A stretch of 64,000 bases of DNA from a bacterium (lineage in GTDB: Bacteria > Hydrothermota > UBA3073 > JACQXS01 > JAQTXJ01), in NCBI GenBank assembly GCA_028716385.1, contig JAQUPX010000001.1:408775-472774 (forward strand). Reading direction: 5' to 3'. Made by a program: the position numbers and the translations under genes. Positions 43,504-54,871 of this stretch are shown here, in pieces; the first letter of the stretch is position 1, and every line of letters starts with the position of its first letter. The notes under the pieces were generated by a model. That model did no database searches. It was not told the DNA's origin and worked only from the letters and a program-made list of their open reading frames with translations.

Positions 43504-44316
43504 ATGAAAACACCATACGAAGTAAATACAACTAAATTAATAAGTGTTGTGGACGAGAGTCCGACTATACGGACTTTTAGATTAGAGCCGAAACCAATAG
43601 AATTCAAAGCGGGACAGTTTGCCGAACTTTCCGTTCCGGGAGTCGGAGAAGCGCCATTTACCCCGTCATCTTCTCAATACGACAACGAGAAAATGGAATT
43701 CACTATAATGAAAGTGGGAAGATTGACATCGGCACTTTTTAACCTAAAACCCGGTGATACGGTCGGAGTTCGTGGTCCCTACGGGAAACCTTACCCTGTT
43801 GAGAAATTTAAAGGGAAAGAAGTTTTTATCGTAGGAGGAGGAGTAGGATTTGCACCGTTGAGAGCGCTGTTTTTGACGCTTATTCATAAGATTGACGATT
43901 ATAAAAAAATATATATAAGATATGGCGCAAGAACTCCGGATGATATCATATATAAACAGTTTATACCGGAATGGAGCAAACTTGATAAAGTAGATATTAA
44001 AATGTCTGTAGACGTCGGCACCAAGGATTGGCAAGGAAAAGTTGGAGTGGTAACCGTGTTGCTTGATGAGATTCCCGTGAGTATAACGGATTCTTCGGTT
44101 ATAGTATGCGGGCCGCCAATAATGATTAAATTCGTTACGAAAAAATTATTGGAATTAGGATTCCCCGGGAGTAATATATATTTATCAATGGAATCTAATA
44201 TGTCTTGTGGAATAGGTCAATGTAATCACTGCAGAATTGGCGAATTATACTCGTGTAAAGATGGTCCGGTTTTTACGTGGGACCAGATAAAACATATAAA
44301 AGACCCGTTTATATAA
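43504..44316 (+). CDS. Sulfhydrogenase gamma / AsrB-like FAD-NAD(P) oxidoreductase subunit
   Basis: 270 residues. FAD-binding barrel with F-K-A-G-Q-F-A-E-L-S and F-T-P-S-S; NAD(P)-binding Rossmann part with G-P-Y-G-K-P-Y-P and I-V-G-G-G-V-G-F-A-P-L-R. C-terminal [2Fe-2S] motif: C-G-I-G-Q-C-N-H-C-R-I-G ... C-K-D-G-P-V-F. This is the HydG/AsrB family that feeds NAD(P)H electrons to the iron-sulfur subunit or the reverse. Ends 19 bases before the 16S promoter. The catalytic subunits that normally follow are missing here. Confidence 0.92.
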   Translation: MKTPYEVNTTKLISVVDESPTIRTFRLEPKPIEFKAGQFAELSVPGVGEAPFTPSSSQYDNEKMEFTIMKVGRLTSALFNLKPGDTVGVRGPYGKPYPVEKFKGKEVFIVGGGVGFAPLRALFLTLIHKIDDYKKIYIRYGARTPDDIIYKQFIPEWSKLDKVDIKMSVDVGTKDWQGKVGVVTVLLDEIPVSITDSSVIVCGPPIMIKFVTKKLLELGFPGSNIYLSMESNMSCGIGQCNHCRIGELYSCKDGPVFTWDQIKHIKDPFI

Positions 44317-44334
44317 ATTTTTGAAATAAAGTTC

Positions 44335-44364
44335 TTGACAAGTTGCATATAATAAGATTAGTAT
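44335..44364 (+). promoter_or_regulatory. 16S rRNA promoter
   Basis: TTGACA, 18-base spacer, TAGTAT, about 70 bases before the mature 16S start. Confidence 0.65.
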
Positions 44365-44405
44365 ACACTTCTAATTTTGTAAAATCGTTCTTTGAGATTT
44401 TTATA

Positions 44406-44428
44406 GGTATGCATTATTTTTGAGTTCA
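44406..44428 (+). other. 5' strand of the 16S processing stem
   Basis: GGTATGCATTATTTTTGAGTTCA pairs perfectly over 23 bases with 45967-45989, the usual RNase III-type stem around a 16S precursor. Confidence 0.88.
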
Positions 44429-44431
44429 ATC

Positions 44432-45938
<1,507 letters not shown>

Positions 45939-45966
45939 GTGGAGTTTTTTTGTGAATATTATTTTA

Positions 45967-45989
45967 TGAACTCAAAAATAATGCATACC
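45967..45989 (+). other. 3' strand of the 16S processing stem
   Basis: TGAACTCAAAAATAATGCATACC, complementary to 44406-44428, followed directly by TTTTTT, so the same stem could also help terminate the transcript. Confidence 0.85.
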
Positions 45990-46082
45990 TTTTTTGTAAA
46001 AATCTTTTAAGAAATGATTTTAATATTTTCCTCTTTTACCTCTCGTAGAATTTTTTAACAATACGACCGGGGATATTACCTG

Positions 46083-46949
46083 TTATTTTCTTGCTTCAAC
46101 ATATATAGAATAGTTTGGGCGGCTATTATCAAAATATGTTGTGTTCCTTAAAACGGGACAAAAACTCTGGCCATATCCGGATAAATATATATCCTTAAAA
46201 CCTGCAATTTGTAACATCCCGAATAGCTTGTCTTTATTCCACCAGTTAATATGGTTCCCGGGATATTTGCTTTGTAATTCGATGTTACATTTGGACTTGC
46301 AGTAATCTAAAGCCTTTTCGTACTTGAACTTTGAAAATATTTCATTAAATTCTTCATCACTAATTTTATATGTATTTTTATCAATATGCAATAATGATGT
46401 CTGGGATGCAAAACTAAACAAAAACAATTGTCGGATAGATGCTTCTTTCATCGGTATTGCTATTCTTACCGCATCCATATTTTTTTTATTACTATACATA
46501 CCTCTTTCTCTTTGCCAGAAATGAAGGTCATTATTTAAAACCGCTTTATAGCATAAATCAATATCTACAGTAGTTAATCTTACGTATCCTTCTTTTTTCA
46601 ATGCCCTATATATTTCATTGAAAATATTTTGTGCCGATTCATCGGTTATATGTTCAATTGTATGGCTTGAATAAAAAATATTTGCGGAATTATCGGTCAA
46701 GGGTAGTGGTTTGCATTCTAACAAATTAAAACTAATATCTATTTTATTTTCTTTGAACCATTCCGAATAGTAATCAATGTTTGTCCAGGCAGGGTGCTTA
46801 AACAAACCTGCGCCTATATTATAAAACTTTTTTTGTTCAATATCTTTTTGGGCATAAATTTGATAATATAAATCTATGTCTTCTTTTTTTATTTTTGATA
46901 TGGAATACCCCATATTAGACAAATTTTTAACAATAGCTTTTTTTATCAC
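46083..46949 (-). CDS. SAM-dependent methyltransferase
   Basis: 288 residues from a GTG at 46949 (no ATG fits). Class I methyltransferase signals: F-Y-N-I-G-A-G-L-F-K-H-P-A-W-T-N-I-D-Y for motif I, L-P-L-T-D-N-S-A-N-I-F-Y-S-S-H-T-I-E-H-I for motif IV, and L-K-K-E-G-Y-V-R-L-T-T for post-motif. The S-S-H-T-I-E-H-I form is typical of methyltransferases in surface-polysaccharide clusters. Sits downstream of the PorV-like gene. Substrate unknown. No ribosome binding site. Confidence 0.85.
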   Translation of the reverse strand: MIKKAIVKNLSNMGYSISKIKKEDIDLYYQIYAQKDIEQKKFYNIGAGLFKHPAWTNIDYYSEWFKENKIDISFNLLECKPLPLTDNSANIFYSSHTIEHITDESAQNIFNEIYRALKKEGYVRLTTVDIDLCYKAVLNNDLHFWQRERGMYSNKKNMDAVRIAIPMKEASIRQLFLFSFASQTSLLHIDKNTYKISDEEFNEIFSKFKYEKALDYCKSKCNIELQSKYPGNHINWWNKDKLFGMLQIAGFKDIYLSGYGQSFCPVLRNTTYFDNSRPNYSIYVEARK

Positions 46950-46978
46950 GATTTTTTATGTGCCGGTAGACAGGGATA

Positions 46979-47920
46979 TTAGAAATTTAATCCCATACTT
47001 ATATGCGATACAGAACCTAATTCTTTTGTCGTAAAGGCATAATCAATAGTTAATCCTTTAACTTTTATAACTTCCCAACTTTCCGGTATCGCAGGTTTTA
47101 ATCCCACGCCAAAAGCCAATCCTTTGTTTATTCCCATTCTTATTGATATTAAATCCCAGATTGTATATTCCATCCCGAGTCTGTAAATAATGCTGCCATA
47201 CTCATATCCCAAATCTAAAGCCACCAATGATTCTTTTGTCCGGTAATTCGTTCCGGCGATTATGCTCATCGGTCTTTTGTCTTGTTTATTTGTTGTCCAA
47301 TTTATATTTGTCCCGCCTACATTCTTAATAACTATTCCAGTAGACATCTTCTTGTGCCTATAATTAGCGCCCAAATCCAGCCCCATCCCGTTAGCTTGTA
47401 CGTTAAATATATCATACCTTAAATACTTTACGTTCACTCCTATTCTCGAATTTTTTATTTGCGGTACCGAAGAAGCCAGAGTAAGAAGTACTACCTGTTC
47501 GCTTGCTCCGAAATAACCGGTCGGTTGCGCTACAAGTGTATCCGGAAATTCAGGGATAGAATCTAATCCCATAGTACCGAATAATATACTCGCGGCAATG
47601 TTATTTATTACATATACGTTAGGATAGTTTCCCATTTCCCAGTTTTTTTTAGTTATTCCTGCTCCAAAACAATTAAAGTCAAATAACCCGAACTCTTTTC
47701 CTTTCATTGCTCCAATTGAAATTCCTTCTTTTTGCAGTATATTAACGGGGTTCCACCAACTACTGAGTGCGTTGCCATCTGAGATAGAACTATATGCTCC
47801 TCCCAATCCACAGGCTCTTGCTCCTATTTCTAAGTTCAATATTTCGCCCGTATATTCGCTTGCGTAAACATTACGAAGCATCAGCAAAAATATAAAAATC
47901 CCTAATATCTTTTTAAACAT
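46979..47920 (-). CDS. PorV/PorQ-like outer-membrane barrel protein, copy 2
   Basis: 313 residues. Signal peptide ~1-20. Starts with the family's usual E-I-G-A-R-A-C-G-L-G-G-A-Y-S-S-I-S-D-G-N-A and W-W-N-P-V-N-I, then alternating beta-strands ending on an aromatic (M-G-L-N-F). In type IX systems PorV carries cargo to the PorU sortase. Begins 1 base after the PorU gene ends, so it is translationally coupled to it. No ribosome binding site. Confidence 0.83.
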   Translation of the reverse strand: MFKKILGIFIFLLMLRNVYASEYTGEILNLEIGARACGLGGAYSSISDGNALSSWWNPVNILQKEGISIGAMKGKEFGLFDFNCFGAGITKKNWEMGNYPNVYVINNIAASILFGTMGLDSIPEFPDTLVAQPTGYFGASEQVVLLTLASSVPQIKNSRIGVNVKYLRYDIFNVQANGMGLDLGANYRHKKMSTGIVIKNVGGTNINWTTNKQDKRPMSIIAGTNYRTKESLVALDLGYEYGSIIYRLGMEYTIWDLISIRMGINKGLAFGVGLKPAIPESWEVIKVKGLTIDYAFTTKELGSVSHISMGLNF

Positions 47921-47921
47921 A

Positions 47922-50900
47922 TTATCTCAGTATTACAAGTTTCATAAGTTTCTCGATTTGCACTTTTCCCTGTCTTGAAAACACTTTATAGAAATATACA
48001 TCATTTCCGCACAACGTTCCGTTATCTGCCCTTAAGTCCCATACAATGGATATGTCCTTGCTTAGCACCGGAGGAATAAGCGTTTTTATAAGTTTTCCTG
48101 ACACGGTGTATATTTTTACCTGACACATCTCCGGCGCGCTGGTAAATCCAAACTTAAACTCCGTCCTGTCGCCCTTTACCGGGTTTGGATAGTTTCCCCA
48201 ACAATAATTTTTACCCGGTGCATACGGAGGAGTAACAACGATTACTGCACTCTTTGTTGTTTTATTACCTTGTAAATCATAAGCTATGAATAGAAAAGTA
48301 TGTTTCCCTACGCCGATACTTGTTTTGAAAATCAAGGGTACGGCATATAAACTATTGTCTTCCGTAGGATAAGTGTATAAACTATGAGAAACCGTATCGT
48401 GTGCGCCAATAACCGTATCGTGCTCAATAATAATTCCCCTATCTAAAATATCTACGCCATCCTTATCTTTTATTATGGCATTTATTTTTAATGATATTTC
48501 CTGCCCTGAACTTTTAAATTCACTGCTGTCGGGAATATCAAGAGTTATTTCCGGCGCCAATGTATCTATCCTTTCCGAAAGCTTGAATAATCCTAGCTTT
48601 CTTGTGTACGCTAACGTCCCGGCATTTACTACTACCCACTGTTTGTATTCTTCGCACCACCTGTGAATGGCGGGTTTCGCCAATGAATCATTATTTGGCA
48701 TCTCTATCAATATATCCTTAAGTATGTTTACTCCTTCCCGCCGCAATGCTAAAAATCCCCCGGACGTGTCGCTTCGGATTTCAAGAACCGTAGAATCCGA
48801 AACGGTTTGCAGAGGTACAAGACATTTCAAGAGACTGTCAGTGCTGGTGCACCACCCCCTTGTTCCTTCCAAAGGCCAAACATTGAATAATGTTACAGGA
48901 ATTGTAGTGTTTGAAACGAAATTATTTGTCTCGTTACTTTCCTCAATTACGTTAGCCGAATCCGTAAAAATAAATATACTGCCTTTCTTTATATTCCACG
49001 GGATACTTATGTTTCGCGTTTCTTTCCCTTTCAGCGATAAAAACGATTTCCATAGCAAAGAAGTATCATTTAACGAATCTATCCTGTAAACTATTACGTC
49101 AAACGAGTCTGTATTTTGCTCTCCTTTATTGATTATGGGAATATTTAATTGTACTGACTTTGTGCCATCTAATTTTATATCAGACCTAATTACTTCTATA
49201 TCGGGCAATGATGCCACTTTATACGAATCAACCTCTGTAAATGCTTCTCCTAAATTGTTCTCGACATAAACCTGTAAACTTACAATGCTGCCCGGAAGCT
49301 GATACGGAATAGAGTTTTCCGTAATAAAATACCCTGATGTGTCAAGCCCCATATTTATTTGATTCCACGGTGGCGGGGATATTCCCCAGTTACACTTTAC
49401 AAGCCTAATCCCTGACGGGTCAAAGATTTTCGCTCTCACGTAGACCGAATCATTGTGCGTTGGAAGTTCCGGAGTTGTAGATATTACTATATTTGTTCTG
49501 TTTATGGAAAAATTTGCTGCAGCAACAAAATCCGTATTCCCATTGTATATATATGCAAATAGTTTTCCCTTATCCGCCGGCAGACTGATTGTGTCCGGTA
49601 AATAAAACCGTGCGTTCCAATTCCCGTTGCTGACAGTAGTTCTTATTTTCTTGAATTCTGTCGTATCGTTTACACATAAGGTGATAATTGCTTCCCCATT
49701 TATTGCTCCGCCTGAGGTGGATGAAAAGTTTCCTACCACCGAACACGTCTCTCCTGCTGTGAAAGAAGTTGGTAGAATTGAAAAATTTAATTTCTGGGGG
49801 AGAGAGAATTTGCTTCCCGGGTCCCCCAATAATGTTTGTTGCTCTATGGATTTTGCTCCTTGACTGTTGGCAAAACAACGGATTATCCCGTCAAAAGTTA
49901 ATTCACCTACAGTGTTGTTGGGACTATCAAAAGACTTTAACAAAGGCCCCTCTACCAATCCTTTGTCTCGCAAGAATGAACTACCGGAGGAACCCCAGTA
50001 TGCAAATGCCCCTCCCGGTGAAAGTATGAAATTCTCACCCATAAAATGTTTTCCCGGGACATCAAATATTGCGTTGTAACATCCGAGCACGGATACGAAA
50101 GCCAACCTTTCTATATTCATTAATCCGGGGAGTGCTTCATTCCATAAAAGTCCACCGCTCCATTCTCGCGGGCCGCTGTGCCCGATATACGTTAAAAAAC
50201 TTGCCCCTTTATTAATTAAATCTACAAGCTCTGTTTGTGCACCGCCTGTCGGGTAATATAGCTTCTCTACTTTATATTCAGGCGGAACTAATTTTATAAA
50301 CTGGTTTGTAGCATCTATCGGATTTTCCGATGTTACCATACTTGTGAATATAAGATTGCTGCGCCAGTCCGAAAAAGAAAACTGTCTCTGTATTTTGTTA
50401 AATACTATTTCAAATTCATTGACATCCTTTACGGGCAATCTGCCTATTAACATATCGGGAATAGGGTCTGTCCCGTCTACGCAGGCATATATATTGTCGG
50501 AAGGAATAAGAACGTAATAATCATCAAATATAGACGTAGCGGGGACTATATCCTCATCAAACCCATAAATGTTTCTATGGTCATAACTTGCATCTCCAAG
50601 TAATAACACATAAACAGGTGGAGTTGCCCAGTAGGTATACGCATACTTTAAAAATTCTTTTATTGCCATAGCGTATGGAATTCCATAGTTAAATTCATCG
50701 TATATGTCCTGAACGTTTACTACCTTACACGTAAATCCCTTTGTTTCCTGCCAATTTGCATAACGGACTGCGCAATCATAAAGTCCGGAAGAAGTAATAA
50801 TAATGTAATCTGCCATATTTGAAGAATTGCGAAGATTTGCCGTGCCACTTTTTATCAAACTCGGTTTCATCGTGTAGTCTTGCGCTAAGTAAAAAGTGCT

Positions 50901-52409
50901 GTCCGAATAAGTGTCTTCAAAATTAAACGTATAAGTCGAATCTAGCGTATCTACCTCGCCATTGCTGATAAATGCTGTCCCCGTTTGCCATACGAAAATT
51001 TCCGGATTCTTAAAACCTGTTAATTGAAATTTGTATTTGCCCGTAGATGGAGCCGTAAATTTTATTTTCCCTTCCTGCGAAACATAAGATTTAAAATAAT
51101 TTATATCAATGGAATTTAAGTATACGGAAATATTACCTCCGCTTGGCTCAAGAGTAAGAATGCTTGCTTCTTTTAAAAAAGATTGCGGAACTGATATGTC
51201 TATAACTTTTGGTACCCCCATATCACTCGCAAAAGATGTAGTATTAATTAAATTGTTATTTAAATACGTTTTTAAATTTCCGGGACCGCCACTTGTTCGC
51301 AAATCAACTTTAATGTTACAGTTCCCGGAACTTATAGGAGATGGTATCGTTAGATTAAAACTATGCTTCTTGTCGAATCCTGCCCAGAACCACGGTGCAA
51401 TGGTATCGGGATATGCCTTGAAAACCTCATTGATACTGTCTAATTCAAAATGTATTGAAAATGGATAATTAGTCGGAACCGTTTCCTGACCGGGTTTACC
51501 GTCCTTCTTAACCAACCTTGCGCCTTTTTGCCAGCCAATGCTTAACCAGTAAACGTTTTTATAAGTGTACATATTAAGATACGATTGCTCTCCCGAAACA
51601 GGCTGGGCGTAAAATTCAATCCAGTCATCGGTATAAAATACCCCATCCTCTTCCCCTTGAACGAATATGGGAAGCTCAAGCCCGTTGTGAGTGATTTTTA
51701 TTGTTTGCGGATTCATAGTCGCAATCTCCGGTACTACACTAACAATGTCCGAATAATTTATTCTATAAACACCTTCGGAATCAACAATAATCTTGCATAC
51801 CCCGGGCGATTCTTTGGCTGCGGAAAATAATTTAATATCCGGTTTCGCTAACCAGTATTTTGAAGTCTCGTAGTTTACTACGTATCCTTTTAAAATATCT
51901 TCTATAGAATTCTTTTCCGATAATCCGGGATTCTCTTTTGCATTATTCCAGCGGACTCTTACTTGCTGAGTTTCACCGGGAACGACCATAATTTTTGCTA
52001 TGCGGTGTCTTCTGATCCGGACGGTATCAACCAACGTCCCGCCATCTACAGTAATGTTTCCCATCTGCGGAACTCCCACAAGAACAAATTGCGTATCCGT
52101 AGGAAGCATCTCCTGATGCTGATTTGCTGATTTGCTGATTCCCTGATATTCTGGTCTGTCTCTGTGAGAGGCATCTCCTGATGCCGATTTCGTCTGTTCG
52201 CTTATTTTATTAACTTCAAAAACACATCCCGAAGAACTCGATGAAATTAAACGAATCCCATTATCATTTATTGAGCAAACATCTTTTGATATTAAATTCT
52301 TTTTTGTGGGAAGTATCTCCTGATGCTGATTTAACGCCTGCGTATTTATTTTACCAGCATCTAAAACCCTACCCTGCAAACTTATTATAAGAAATATAAG
52401 TATATTCAT
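47922..52409 (-). CDS. porU: PorU-like C25 cysteine peptidase / type IX sortase
   Basis: 1495 residues. N-terminal signal (M-N-I-L-I-F-L-I-I-S-L), a low-complexity linker (~20-105) built from palindromic repeats, then beta-rich domains to ~540. A gingipain-type catalytic domain follows (~545-880): V-L-L-L-G-D-A-S-Y-D, G-R-L-P-V, catalytic His744 in T-Y-I-G-H-S-G-P, and catalytic Cys777 in S-V-L-G-C-Y-N. Ig-like domains and a FlgD-type C terminus (W-G-N-Y-P-N-P-V-K-G ... I-V-W-D-L-R-A-D) complete it. Both catalytic residues are present, so it is likely active as the sortase that removes cargo tails and attaches them at the surface. Between the two PorV-like genes in one operon. Confidence 0.88.
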   Translation of the reverse strand: MNILIFLIISLQGRVLDAGKINTQALNQHQEILPTKKNLISKDVCSINDNGIRLISSSSSGCVFEVNKISEQTKSASGDASHRDRPEYQGISKSANQHQEMLPTDTQFVLVGVPQMGNITVDGGTLVDTVRIRRHRIAKIMVVPGETQQVRVRWNNAKENPGLSEKNSIEDILKGYVVNYETSKYWLAKPDIKLFSAAKESPGVCKIIVDSEGVYRINYSDIVSVVPEIATMNPQTIKITHNGLELPIFVQGEEDGVFYTDDWIEFYAQPVSGEQSYLNMYTYKNVYWLSIGWQKGARLVKKDGKPGQETVPTNYPFSIHFELDSINEVFKAYPDTIAPWFWAGFDKKHSFNLTIPSPISSGNCNIKVDLRTSGGPGNLKTYLNNNLINTTSFASDMGVPKVIDISVPQSFLKEASILTLEPSGGNISVYLNSIDINYFKSYVSQEGKIKFTAPSTGKYKFQLTGFKNPEIFVWQTGTAFISNGEVDTLDSTYTFNFEDTYSDSTFYLAQDYTMKPSLIKSGTANLRNSSNMADYIIITSSGLYDCAVRYANWQETKGFTCKVVNVQDIYDEFNYGIPYAMAIKEFLKYAYTYWATPPVYVLLLGDASYDHRNIYGFDEDIVPATSIFDDYYVLIPSDNIYACVDGTDPIPDMLIGRLPVKDVNEFEIVFNKIQRQFSFSDWRSNLIFTSMVTSENPIDATNQFIKLVPPEYKVEKLYYPTGGAQTELVDLINKGASFLTYIGHSGPREWSGGLLWNEALPGLMNIERLAFVSVLGCYNAIFDVPGKHFMGENFILSPGGAFAYWGSSGSSFLRDKGLVEGPLLKSFDSPNNTVGELTFDGIIRCFANSQGAKSIEQQTLLGDPGSKFSLPQKLNFSILPTSFTAGETCSVVGNFSSTSGGAINGEAIITLCVNDTTEFKKIRTTVSNGNWNARFYLPDTISLPADKGKLFAYIYNGNTDFVAAANFSINRTNIVISTTPELPTHNDSVYVRAKIFDPSGIRLVKCNWGISPPPWNQINMGLDTSGYFITENSIPYQLPGSIVSLQVYVENNLGEAFTEVDSYKVASLPDIEVIRSDIKLDGTKSVQLNIPIINKGEQNTDSFDVIVYRIDSLNDTSLLWKSFLSLKGKETRNISIPWNIKKGSIFIFTDSANVIEESNETNNFVSNTTIPVTLFNVWPLEGTRGWCTSTDSLLKCLVPLQTVSDSTVLEIRSDTSGGFLALRREGVNILKDILIEMPNNDSLAKPAIHRWCEEYKQWVVVNAGTLAYTRKLGLFKLSERIDTLAPEITLDIPDSSEFKSSGQEISLKINAIIKDKDGVDILDRGIIIEHDTVIGAHDTVSHSLYTYPTEDNSLYAVPLIFKTSIGVGKHTFLFIAYDLQGNKTTKSAVIVVTPPYAPGKNYCWGNYPNPVKGDRTEFKFGFTSAPEMCQVKIYTVSGKLIKTLIPPVLSKDISIVWDLRADNGTLCGNDVYFYKVFSRQGKVQIEKLMKLVILR
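52102..52334. repeat. Type C repeats within the PorU linker
   Basis: Three copies of (A/G)G(C/T)ATCTCCTGATG(C)...GATTT at ~52102, ~52170 and ~52311. On the minus strand copies 1 and 3 read N-Q-H-Q-E-M/I-L-P-T, while copy 2 is read one frame off as K-S-A-S-G-D-A-S-H. Confidence 0.72.
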
Positions 52410-52423
52410 TTATTTATAATCTT

Positions 52424-53392
52424 TCATTTTTTTCTGTTACAAAAATACAACGGCTTTACATTAACCTGCATTCTCCAGTTCTCATACAAAAATTCATATA
52501 CGTCACCATCATTTGATATGTCTATTTGTAGAAACCCAATATTCAAGCCACAACCATAAGTTATTCCAGAACGATATCCTCTTGAATCATTAAAATATCC
52601 CCCTCTCAACGTAAATACTTTATTAAATGCAAGCTCAACGCCTCCACTATACCAATTTTCGTGTTCCGTACCTACTAAATCCCTGACTATATCTCCGGAA
52701 AGATTTATGCTCGGAATAAATGAAGGCAAATATTTTTTTAACGAGGCACTGTTAAAACCAAAACCTGAGCGAACAAGAAATGGCATTTGCGCACCCCAAC
52801 TATGTCTACTATTGGTATAATGTATGCTGTCCCCTAAATTTTGACAGGATATTCCCAAGGATAACCCCGGGATAGGAGTTTTATAAAGCCCCCCCCCATC
52901 AAACACAAAAGTCTTTGAATGGGTAGTATCATAAAGTAGATAATAAGGGGTATCATAAAAGTATTTTAGCGATAACCCTAAACCTATGTTTTTGATAACT
53001 TCTTTTCCATAAGAAAAGATTAATGTATAGTCGTAAGTTCTCCACCCAATTTTATTGCCATTCTCATCTGTTATTCCTTCTGTTGGAGTTGTAAACAAAC
53101 AGCTGTATCCTAAGCCAAAACTTCCTATTTTGAAAGGGAGTGGAGTTATCCCACCAACATATGTGTATTTTAGAGCATAAGCAAATAGCCCTTCCGATGG
53201 AAGCATACATCCGATTTCTACATTTTTGCAGAAAGCAAGTCCGCCGGGATTATAATAAACTGCGGTAATGTCGTCTGCAACCCCTGTAAACGCAGAACCC
53301 ATAGCTACCTGTCTTGCCCCCGGATTTATCGTAAGAAATTCTCCTCCGGCATCACTAAAAAAATTTATAACAATAAACAAAATCATTCCCAT
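52424..53392 (-). CDS. PorV/PorQ-like outer-membrane barrel protein, copy 1
   Basis: 322 residues. Signal-like N terminus (M-G-M-I-L-F-I-V-I-N-F-F). The family signature F-L-T-I-N-P-G-A-R-Q-V-A-M-G-S-A-F-T-G-V-A-D-D and Y-Y-N-P-G-G-L-A-F is very clear here, better than in copy 2. The body alternates short hydrophobic strands (G-S-F-G-L-G-Y-S-C-L, I-G-L-G-L-S-L-K-Y-F). Precedes porU by 14 bases. This is the best candidate for the PorV shuttle. AAAGAGAA is a weak ribosome binding site. Confidence 0.87.
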   Translation of the reverse strand: MGMILFIVINFFSDAGGEFLTINPGARQVAMGSAFTGVADDITAVYYNPGGLAFCKNVEIGCMLPSEGLFAYALKYTYVGGITPLPFKIGSFGLGYSCLFTTPTEGITDENGNKIGWRTYDYTLIFSYGKEVIKNIGLGLSLKYFYDTPYYLLYDTTHSKTFVFDGGGLYKTPIPGLSLGISCQNLGDSIHYTNSRHSWGAQMPFLVRSGFGFNSASLKKYLPSFIPSINLSGDIVRDLVGTEHENWYSGGVELAFNKVFTLRGGYFNDSRGYRSGITYGCGLNIGFLQIDISNDGDVYEFLYENWRMQVNVKPLYFCNRKK

Positions 53393-53478
53393 TTTTTCTC
53401 TTTATCCTTATTCTTTCACTACTCTTAACTCTCTATTTTTTTTAATCTTGTAAATCCTGTCTAAATTTTGTTCTCTTC

Positions 53479-54771
53479 TCATCTTATCTTCACCACTTTC
53501 ATCGTCTTATTCGTATTCGACTTCACGAAATATATTCCCGATATCACCTCTTTCCCATTCATATTCCTTCCATTCCAGACTCCATTAATTACTTCCGTAA
53601 CGAACATCCCCGTTTTATCGTAGATTTTTACGCTGCCTTCTTCGCTATAAATTTTTGTTGACCCATAAAAAGGGTTCGGACTTGCCAATAACGTATTCGT
53701 TGTCTCCGGTGTTTTGCCCTTTGTGGAGATGTTTTCCTTGAAATATACTTTCGGTGTGCCATCTCTTTTATCCCAGAACAACGCGTACAGGTTTTCGTTA
53801 TTATCTACTGCTATGGAAGGATTTGAAGCGTTTACGGACGAATCCGTTAATTGAATGTCTTCTCCCCATATCCCGTTGGCAAGTTCTTTATAATATATTT
53901 CCCAGCCCCCGTCCCTCGAATCCGCCCATGCAAGCCAGCATTTATTTCCTTTAGTTGTTATCGCAGGACTGATTGCTTCGCCCGGGGATTCCACGCAGGG
54001 TATTATATTTCCAAAACTCCCGTTAGAATAGCTTGTATAAAATATTTTATATCCGCCGTATTGTTGTTCTTCTTGCCATACGATGTGGAGCACTCCTGTT
54101 GAATCAATGCATATTGACGGAAAAAGAGAAGCCGTTGGAGAAGTGGTTACTTTTAATTCTTTCTGCCATGTTTGGGCAACGAATTCTTTTAAGTATATTT
54201 CAAAATTTCCGCTCCGCAAATCTTCCCACACAACGGATATTTTATTGTTGAATTCTGCAATAGCCGGGTATGCCGCATACATATTACTGTTTGATATTTT
54301 TGTATCCGCAGACAAAGTGCCGCTTAATTTCCTGTAATGAATTTCATAATCTTTTTCCCATACGATATGCACCGCTCCACCGGAATCACAGATTATAGAT
54401 GGCGCATAACTGTATTCTGCGCCTCTTGAAATAAATATTACCGTGTCTTCCCATGCTCCATTGTAAAATCTCTTAACTACTATATCGGAATAGAAATTAT
54501 ATCCCCATGATAAATATATGGCATTCCCGTCTCTGCTAGTAGTAATGGATGGCCGCGTAGCTCCCCAGCCCCCATCTATAATTTCCCCATCCAACCACGT
54601 ATCATTATGATAACGCTTATATCCTATGTGGTCGCCAAATCCACTAAACCATGTTATGTGGACATTATTGTTTTTATCGCAAACTATATTATGTTGGTTG
54701 GAATAGGACGTAAAACCCGTATCAATGGCTACATCCGTTGACCAACTTAAAATCAAAAACATTAAAAGCAT
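53479..54771 (-). CDS. Secreted BNR-like propeller with sorting tail
   Basis: 430 residues. Signal peptide ~1-12 (M-L-L-M-F-L-I-L-S-W). Blades with H-I-V-W-E-K-D-Y-E-I-H, I-S-V-V-W-E-D-L-R-S-G-N-F-E-I-Y, C-W-L-A-W-A-D-S-R-D-G-G-W-E-I-Y: Asp-rich turns as in the 54-residue-repeat protein at the left end. Tail: A-S-P-N-P-F-Y-G-S-T-K-I ... S-G-I-Y-F-V-K-S. First gene of the porV-porU operon, so cargo and sorting machinery are co-expressed. Confidence 0.85.
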   Translation of the reverse strand: MLLMFLILSWSTDVAIDTGFTSYSNQHNIVCDKNNNVHITWFSGFGDHIGYKRYHNDTWLDGEIIDGGWGATRPSITTSRDGNAIYLSWGYNFYSDIVVKRFYNGAWEDTVIFISRGAEYSYAPSIICDSGGAVHIVWEKDYEIHYRKLSGTLSADTKISNSNMYAAYPAIAEFNNKISVVWEDLRSGNFEIYLKEFVAQTWQKELKVTTSPTASLFPSICIDSTGVLHIVWQEEQQYGGYKIFYTSYSNGSFGNIIPCVESPGEAISPAITTKGNKCWLAWADSRDGGWEIYYKELANGIWGEDIQLTDSSVNASNPSIAVDNNENLYALFWDKRDGTPKVYFKENISTKGKTPETTNTLLASPNPFYGSTKIYSEEGSVKIYDKTGMFVTEVINGVWNGRNMNGKEVISGIYFVKSNTNKTMKVVKIR

Positions 54772-54784
54772 AAATTATCCCTGC

Positions 54785-54812
54785 ATTTTATTGTTTGTTA
54801 CATAAAAGTCAA
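54785..54812 (-). promoter_or_regulatory. Promoter of the propeller-porV-porU operon
   Basis: TTGACT, 16-base spacer, TAAAAT on the minus strand; 13 bases from the -10 box to the ATG at 54771. Confidence 0.6.
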
Positions 54813-54871
54813 GCTTAAAAACTCCATAGAATATTGTATTTTCTATTTTTGTATTTCATTTTTTAGTTCTA

